Shown here: piece by piece, positions 6,439 through 10,154 of the stretch
Position numbering within the stretch: position 1 is the first letter of the stretch
Layout of the letters: each line of letters opens with the position of its first letter
Assembly (NCBI GenBank): GCA_937925385.1
Contig: CALEWN010000168.1
Span: 1 to 10,154 of the forward strand
Direction: 5' to 3'
Source: an uncultured Senegalimassilia sp.
GTDB lineage: Bacteria > Actinomycetota > Coriobacteriia > Coriobacteriales > Eggerthellaceae
Length of the DNA: 10,154 nt
Made by a program: the position numbers and the translations under genes
The notes under the pieces: generated by a model
The model's database searches: none
Seen by the model: the letters and a program-made list of their open reading frames with translations, nothing else
Told to the model about the DNA's origin: nothing

Positions 6439-8341
6439 AGTCGGATATTGCGATGGCCTTGCCATCGAGGTGGTGGGGCAGGACATGGACGCCTTCGTGC
6501 GATCATCGCTGTGGAAGGTGCGGCTTGCCGCGGTCAAACGCCGCGCCCTGGATCCGGTGGGGCAGATCATCCTGTTCCCGCCGGATCTTACGCGGCTGGA
6601 TATCGAGGCCGTGCTCGCAAAGCTCGGCGATGTCGCCGCGCGCAATCCCGAGCTTGAAATCGAGCTTGACGGGTCGCTTTCCGACGCTGGGCAGCAGCAG
6701 AATGCGGGCATCATCCAGAAAGCCGCCGCCGGCAATGCCATCAAGGCGCGCTCCGCGCAGGTAGATGGCGAGTTCGCCGAGTTCTCGCGCGCGGTTGACA
6801 CCATGATGGCCCGCCCGCTGCGGGATCGTCAGATGTGGGACGCGTTCTTCATGTGCTCCATGGGCAAATCGGCGAACTTCAGCGTTCCGGGTTCGGGCAA
6901 AACCGCTTCGACCTTGGGGGCGTTCGGGTATCTTCGCTTCGCCGGCAAGGTCGACCGCTTGATTGTGGTCGGCCCCATGAGCTCGTTCGGCTCTTGGGTT
7001 GACGAATGGGTGTCCTGCTTCGGCTCTCCCGCGCCGCGCGTTTTGAACTTCCACGACCCGCAGTGGTCCGGCAAGGGGGCGGACGCACGCCGCCGCGAGC
7101 TGAGCCTGAACGCCTCGCGCTACGACCTTATCCTGTTGAATTACGAGATGCTCGCCGGCGTTGCCGAGCAGGTGGATGCCCTGGTGGCGGATTCGGCCAT
7201 GCTCGTGTTCGACGAGGTGCATAAGGTCAAGCAGGTCGACGGTGTGCGCGCGTCGGCGGCCCTTGCCGCCGCGGCGCGGGCCCGCTACGTGGTGGCGCTT
7301 ACGGGAACGCCCATCCCCAATTCGTTTCGCGATATATACAACCTGCTTCATCTGCTGTATCCGCAGGAATACGATTCGTACTTCGGGTACACGCCCGAGT
7401 ATCTGGATAGCGTGGATGACAATGAGGCGCCGCTCATCAACGCCAGGTTGCAGCCGTTTTTCTGCCGCACGAACAAGAAGAGCCTGCAGGTTCCCGACGC
7501 GTCGCCCGACATCATCTGCGAAGTTGCGGCATCCGATGCCGAAAACGAGCTTTTGCGGGTTCTCAAAACGGTGTATCGCCGCAATCCGCTTGCGCTTATC
7601 GTGCGCGTGCTGCAGCTGGAAAGCAATCCCGCCCTTTTGCGCTCAGGGCTTGAGGGCGGCGAATCCATGGGACTGTTCGATTCCGAGGTGGCCGTGAGCG
7701 ACTCCGCTGCCGCGATCGAGGAGCTTTCGAGCCCGCGCGTGCTGCGGCTGATCGACCAGGCTATGCCCGGGAGCAAATTCGCCGCGTGCGCCGACGAGGT
7801 GGAGCGGCTTGCCCGTCAGGGTAAAAGCGTGGTGGTGTGGTGCTTCTTCCGTAAAAGCATGTTCGACATGGCGGCGGAGCTCAATCGCCGCGGTTTTGCC
7901 GCAGAGGTGGTGTGCGGGTCGATCGACCAGCAGCGTCGCGGGCAGGTGATCGCCTCGTTTAAGCAGGGACGCACGCGCGTGCTGGTGACCAATCCGCAGA
8001 CGCTTGCCGAATCCGTGTCGCTGCATTCGGTGTGCCACGACGCCGTGTATCTGGAATATAGCTACAACCTGGTGCATTTGCTGCAGTCGAAGGACCGCAT
8101 CCATCGCCTGGGTTTGCCCCAGGGGCAATACACGCAGTACCGCTTCATGCGCCTGGTGTTCGACCTGGGGAGCCAGGGCTGGTCGCTCGACGAGAACATC
8201 TACAACCGCCTGCGGGAAAAGGAGCAGCGCATGCTGCAAGCGATCGACCAGGGCGTGCTGGAAGCGGGCTTCACCGACGAGTCCGACCTACGCTGCGTAT
8301 TCGAAGGCCTCTTCGACACGTCTGCAGATGTTGCGGGGTGA
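6428..8341 (+). CDS. SNF2-like superfamily 2 helicase/translocase
   Basis: A 637-residue ATP-dependent DNA translocase of superfamily 2, closest in style to SNF2 proteins. Visible motifs are: a candidate Q-motif around Q135; Walker A (FSVPGSGKTAS, 151-161; K158, T159); motif Ia (LIVVGPMSSFGSWVDEW, 178-194); DEVH box (262-265); motif III LTGTP (291-295); motif V (VTNPQTLAESVSL, 520-532); motif VI (QSKDRIHRLG, 553-562). All catalytic residues are present, so it should hydrolyse ATP. The 130 N-terminal residues precede the helicase core and are unrecognised; they could be a partner-binding domain. There is no nuclease, methylase or Zn-finger extension. Start ATG 6428 lies inside the end of the ParB-like gene, with GGGCAGGGCG just upstream as a weak ribosome site. 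It is likely the motor of the module, recruited by the two DNA-binding partners. Confidence 0.9.
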   Translation: MKLRVGYCDGLAIEVVGQDMDAFVRSSLWKVRLAAVKRRALDPVGQIILFPPDLTRLDIEAVLAKLGDVAARNPELEIELDGSLSDAGQQQNAGIIQKAAAGNAIKARSAQVDGEFAEFSRAVDTMMARPLRDRQMWDAFFMCSMGKSANFSVPGSGKTASTLGAFGYLRFAGKVDRLIVVGPMSSFGSWVDEWVSCFGSPAPRVLNFHDPQWSGKGADARRRELSLNASRYDLILLNYEMLAGVAEQVDALVADSAMLVFDEVHKVKQVDGVRASAALAAAARARYVVALTGTPIPNSFRDIYNLLHLLYPQEYDSYFGYTPEYLDSVDDNEAPLINARLQPFFCRTNKKSLQVPDASPDIICEVAASDAENELLRVLKTVYRRNPLALIVRVLQLESNPALLRSGLEGGESMGLFDSEVAVSDSAAAIEELSSPRVLRLIDQAMPGSKFAACADEVERLARQGKSVVVWCFFRKSMFDMAAELNRRGFAAEVVCGSIDQQRRGQVIASFKQGRTRVLVTNPQTLAESVSLHSVCHDAVYLEYSYNLVHLLQSKDRIHRLGLPQGQYTQYRFMRLVFDLGSQGWSLDENIYNRLREKEQRMLQAIDQGVLEAGFTDESDLRCVFEGLFDTSADVAG

Positions 8342-8365
8342 CGCTGCGGGCGCGGCCGGACGCAT

Positions 8366-8394
8366 GACACTTTGGGGACGTAGCGTTATGTGTC
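8366..8394 (+). repeat. REP-like imperfect palindrome, right copy
   Basis: It starts 24 nt after the helicase stop. It is an inverted copy of the element at 1-29 (25/29 identical, with differences at four scattered bases). The ends GACAC and GTGTC pair perfectly. Combining the left half of this copy with the matching half of the other copy restores a 7-bp stem GACACTT/AAGTGTC, which suggests both derive from a more perfect palindrome. It may serve as a transcript 3' end structure, or mark the right boundary of the module. Confidence 0.6.
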
Positions 8395-8519
8395 CGACTT
8401 CGAGCCCCCGCGTTCCTGCGAGATGTTGATTGCGCTGGAAGGCTGATTGCTTTTGGGCCGACTTGGCCGGGGGCCGGATGAGTGCTGGTGACGCTATCGA
8501 GAGAATGGAGGAGACGAGC

Positions 8520-8705
8520 ATGGCGAAAATCGATACGGATGAGCTGCGCGATTATCTGGAGGGTTACTGCGGCACGGCGGCGTTTTCCGGGTTTCCCGCG
8601 GCGTTGCTCGACGTCGCAAACATCGAGGACATGGACGGTTACGAACTTTGCGAGAAGGCGGAGAATCTTGGGATTGACCTGGGGCGATTCACGGTTGACG
8701 ATTAG
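8520..8705 (+). CDS. Small acidic hypothetical protein (61 aa)
   Basis: A short acidic protein (rich in Asp and Glu, ending FTVDD) with a central hydrophobic helix-like segment around FSGFPAALLDVANIE and a second half DGYELCEKAENLGIDLGRF. I believe similar short proteins occur in Eggerthellaceae and related bacteria, but I know no function for them. ATG 8520 is chosen over longer in-frame starts because GGAGGAG (8507-8513) is 6 nt upstream. It lies outside the inverted repeats and is not overlapping or close enough to the helicase to be part of that operon. A 13-bp hairpin follows it (8774-8809). It has no signal peptide or membrane segment. The good ribosome site and protein-like composition make a real gene likely. 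Confidence 0.7.
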   Translation: MAKIDTDELRDYLEGYCGTAAFSGFPAALLDVANIEDMDGYELCEKAENLGIDLGRFTVDD

Positions 8706-8773
8706 TCGGCGCGTGTAACGAGCGGGCACCAAAGCGCAACCTTCGACGCGCAAACGTGTGGCAAGTTCCCAGT

Positions 8774-8809
8774 AAGAAGGTGATGCGAGTTGTCCTGCAT
8801 CGCCTTCTT
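8774..8809 (+). terminator. Intrinsic terminator after the small acidic gene
   Basis: AAGAAGGTGATGC (8774-8786) faces GCATCGCCTTCTT (8797-8809) with one G-U pair and a 10-nt loop. The A-rich 5' side and T-rich 3' side suit termination, possibly in both directions. Confidence 0.65.
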
Positions 8810-8810
8810 C

Positions 8811-8927
8811 ACGTTTACGCTGAGAAGTCGAGCTGCGGATTTTGCGGGACGCGCGGGGCAGACCTACGACGAAAAGGGCAACCCGGCGGCGGTGGAGGGC
8901 CAGCACTTCCGCGTCCTCGCCCGTTAG
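8811..8927 (+). pseudogene. Decayed coding tail (C-terminal remnant)
   Basis: No start codon with a ribosome site is visible, yet the frame ending at TAG 8925-8927 shows strong G/C at third positions and protein-like sequence over its last 25 or so codons (GQTYDEKGNPAAVEGQHF then RVLAR-stop). Upstream of about 8840 the frame turns into low-quality sequence and runs into the terminator hairpin. This looks like the C-terminal end of a gene whose body was deleted. I do not recognise the parent family. It could also be chance, since it is short. Confidence 0.35.
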
Positions 8928-8940
8928 ATTCTTCCCGCAA

Positions 8941-8974
8941 CGTGAAAGAGCCTCCACGCGGAGGCTCTTTCACG
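8941..8974 (-). terminator. Perfect bidirectional terminator hairpin
   Basis: CGTGAAAGAGCCTCC (8941-8955) and GGAGGCTCTTTCACG (8960-8974) are exact reverse complements with a 4-nt loop (ACGC). The GC-rich core is flanked by AAAG on one side and CTTT on the other, so it can end transcripts from both directions. It lies 26 nt beyond the cytochrome stop codon and is most likely that gene's terminator. Confidence 0.8.
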
Positions 8975-9000
8975 AATGCTGTTGAGGTCGATCGAGGCTG

Positions 9001-9702
9001 TTAGCCCATGTAGTTGACGGAGTCCTCTTCGATCTGCTTGCCGGTTTTGGCGTCGACCCAGCCGTCGGGCACCTCGGACTCGGCGTCCGCGTGGCAATCA
9101 GTGCAGATGAGTACCGACGCACGATGCGACTTATGGCAGTCGCTGCACGTGTACTTGTCATGATGCCAGGAATGCGGGTTGCGCTCCATGTCGCTGGTCA
9201 TCTCGGTCAGGTCGGCCTTCGTCAGCGCCTGGCCCTCGCTGTTCACGTGGCAGCCGCTCTTCAGGCAGAACTGCTCGCCCGTGCCGGCATCGTTGCCGGA
9301 GTTCTGCATGAGCACTTCCAGGTTCGCCTCTTCAAGCGGGTAATAGTAGTCGCCCGTAAGGGTCGCCTGTACCTCGCCGATTTGCTGGCTGATGATGGGC
9401 TCGTGGCATGAAAGGCAGTTCTGGCCTGCTTCCTTGTGAGACACGACCAGCATGGCGCTGCTGTTGGACACCTCGTTGCCCCATTTGTCGGTGCCCGGGG
9501 CGTCGGCCTGCTGATTGTACGTTTCCACATAGCTGTCCATGGGCGTGTGGCAAAACGCGCTGCAGAAGCTGGGGCTGTTATGCCAGGTCCAAAAACCCAT
9601 GCCCGCCACCACGATGACCACGACCACGACGCCGACGATGGTGAGCTTCTTATTCTTGGGCAGCTTCTGCTTGGGCGCGGAATCGTTGCGCTCTTCGCTC
9701 AT
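9001..9702 (-). CDS. Membrane-anchored multihaem cytochrome c (NapC/NirT/NrfH-like)
   Basis: A 233-residue protein with a short charged N-terminus, one membrane anchor (about residues 19-40, a run of Val/Ile/Gly ending GFWTW) and an exported domain with five candidate haem-binding sites. These are CSAFCH (47-52, CX3CH), CLSCH (96-100), CLKSGCH (146-152, CX4CH), CSDCH (186-190) and CTDCH (200-204). Haem site 1 is followed by TPM, and Met55 may be the distal ligand as in NrfH/NapC. The family passes electrons from membrane quinol to periplasmic (here extracytoplasmic) reductases. No catalytic partner is adjacent: a terminator follows directly and the upstream gene is divergent. The start at 9702 (minus strand) is set by AGGAGGT about 8 nt upstream; the open frame extends further but without a signal-like sequence. 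The Eggerthellaceae carry many such cytochromes for anaerobic respiration. The specific substrate is unknown. Confidence 0.87.
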   Translation of the reverse strand: MSEERNDSAPKQKLPKNKKLTIVGVVVVVIVVAGMGFWTWHNSPSFCSAFCHTPMDSYVETYNQQADAPGTDKWGNEVSNSSAMLVVSHKEAGQNCLSCHEPIISQQIGEVQATLTGDYYYPLEEANLEVLMQNSGNDAGTGEQFCLKSGCHVNSEGQALTKADLTEMTSDMERNPHSWHHDKYTCSDCHKSHRASVLICTDCHADAESEVPDGWVDAKTGKQIEEDSVNYMG

Positions 9703-9708
9703 TCGCTG

Positions 9709-9716
9709 ACCTCCTC
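9709..9716 (-). promoter_or_regulatory. Ribosome binding site of the cytochrome gene
   Basis: The minus strand reads GAGGAGGT, a near-perfect Shine-Dalgarno, just upstream of ATG 9702. It decides the start, ruling out the in-frame extension that reaches back to about 10050. Confidence 0.75.
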
Positions 9717-9965
9717 TTTGATATGGAATCCGGTTCGCGCAAGCGTTGCGTGAAGCCCCTTTCCCGATTCGAATGATTGAAACTATAGGGAATCTGGTGC
9801 GCGAAGGCATCACCCCCGATGGGGGAAAGCTGCGGATGGTTTGCATAATGCCTGATGGGAATAGCGGTGAGAAGGTTTGCGGCGGGGTGGTGGGCAAGGT
9901 GGTTTGCGAATCATTGTGACAGTATCGTCGCTGGGGATCGGTCGCATGGCGCGCCGCCGATCCAT

Positions 9966-10002
9966 GCTTTCCCGCCCGCCAAGGTCTGGCGGGCGGGAAA
10001 GC
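9966..10002 (+). other. Perfect 16-bp hairpin in the permease leader
   Basis: GCTTTCCCGCCCGCCA (9966-9981) and TGGCGGGCGGGAAAGC (9987-10002) are exact reverse complements around a 5-nt loop (AGGTC). It is very GC-rich and 46 nt before the permease start. No T-tract follows on either strand, so it is not a classic terminator. It may be a 5' leader structure, an attenuator-like element, or a terminator/insulator between the divergent genes. Confidence 0.6.
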
Positions 10003-10048
10003 GGCGGCCCCGAAGCAGACAGGGAAGAAAACAAGGCTGAGAGGAAAC

Positions 10049-10154
10049 ATGGGGGCTTATTTATGCATGCTTCTGCCGGGCTTCCTCTGGCTCATTTTAT
10101 TTAATATCGTACCTATGACAGGCATTTACATGGCCTTCAGTAATTTTAATCCGG
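10049..10154 (+). CDS. ABC transporter permease, LplB/MalF type (N-terminus only)
   Basis: Only the first 35 codons are present; the gene runs off the right edge. The peptide matches the start of binding-protein-dependent sugar/oligosaccharide ABC permeases (LplB-like): MLLPGFLWLILFNIVPMTGI followed by YMAFSNFNP, where such proteins usually read 'LLPG...F.Y.PM.G...AF.DFNP'. This is the first transmembrane segment plus the conserved loop after it. ATG 10049 is preceded by GAGAGG with about 5 nt spacing. The neighbours that would name the substrate (binding protein, second permease) lie outside the window. The visible codons are more A/T-rich than those of the other genes. Confidence 0.75.
   Translation, partial: MGAYLCMLLPGFLWLILFNIVPMTGIYMAFSNFNP

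Larger units (their letters stand above)
9703..10048. other. Divergent intergenic region
   Basis: About 345 nt between two divergently transcribed genes; it should carry both promoters. On the minus strand TATAGT (9782-9787) could be a -10 box about 80 nt upstream of the cytochrome start, but no good -35 is evident. A short GC hairpin (CCCCC 9813-9817 facing GGGGG 9821-9825) and the large 16-bp hairpin at 9966-10002 lie in it. No gene is supported; open frames here are low-quality arginine-rich translations. Confidence 0.5.

Noticed and set aside
5206..6804. Minus-strand open frame of 532 codons
   Set aside because: It lies opposite the ParB-like gene and the start of the helicase, both with clear motifs, and its translation resembles no family.
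271..8341. A complete BREX system
   Set aside because: Only a BrxA-family protein is present; there is no BrxB, BrxC ATPase, PglX methylase, PglZ phosphatase or BrxL protease in the window. The helicase does not look like a BREX helicase.
9703..10050. N-terminal extension of the cytochrome to the upstream in-frame ATG
   Set aside because: The extra 116 residues are Pro/Arg-rich, overlap the 16-bp hairpin, and a near-consensus Shine-Dalgarno precedes the ATG at 9702.
1..10154. CRISPR array, tRNA, rRNA or intact insertion sequence
   Set aside because: No regularly spaced direct repeats, no cloverleaf-like segment, no rRNA-like sequence and no transposase-like protein were found by reading both strands.

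Overview
The window reads as chromosomal DNA of a high-GC actinomycete-type anaerobe. The best guess is class Coriobacteriia, family Eggerthellaceae (the Eggerthella/Gordonibacter/Slackia group). The reasons are strong G/C preference at third codon positions in the convincing genes, a membrane-anchored multihaem NapC/NirT/NrfH-type cytochrome with the irregular haem spacings I associate with that family, and small conserved proteins of the same flavour. This placement is inference, since no rRNA or tRNA is present.

Bases 1-8394 form an accessory module. It is bracketed by two 29-nt REP-like elements in opposite orientation (1-29 and 8366-8394, 25 of 29 bases matching when one is inverted). 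Inside, all on the + strand, are a DUF1819/BrxA-family protein (271-960), a 565-nt stretch without a convincing gene (961-1525), and three genes overlapping by about 10 nt each. These three are a 1227-residue regulator-like protein with RNA-polymerase-alpha-CTD-like and sigma-region-4-like helical DNA-binding units (1526-5209), a ParB/Srx-fold protein (5200-6438) and an SNF2-like superfamily 2 helicase/translocase (6428-8341). BrxA is otherwise known from BREX phage-defence loci, but the other BREX core genes (brxB, brxC, pglX, pglZ, brxL) are absent. My reading is a candidate, possibly undescribed, defence or mobile-element-control system: a BrxA-like factor and two DNA-binding proteins that could recognise or load on DNA, and an ATP-driven translocase that acts on it. 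Function is not shown by the sequence.

From 8395 to 8999 there is a small acidic conserved-type protein (61 aa, 8520-8705) with its own strong ribosome binding site and a terminator, then a decayed coding tail (about 8811-8927), then a perfect 15-bp-stem terminator (8941-8974) that closes the minus-strand cytochrome gene.

From 9001 to the right edge there is the minus-strand multihaem cytochrome (9001-9702). A divergent intergenic region of about 350 nt follows, carrying a perfect 16-bp hairpin, and then the first 35 codons of an ABC transporter permease of the LplB/MalF type (10049 onward), cut by the window edge. No CRISPR array, tRNA, rRNA or complete insertion sequence was seen.
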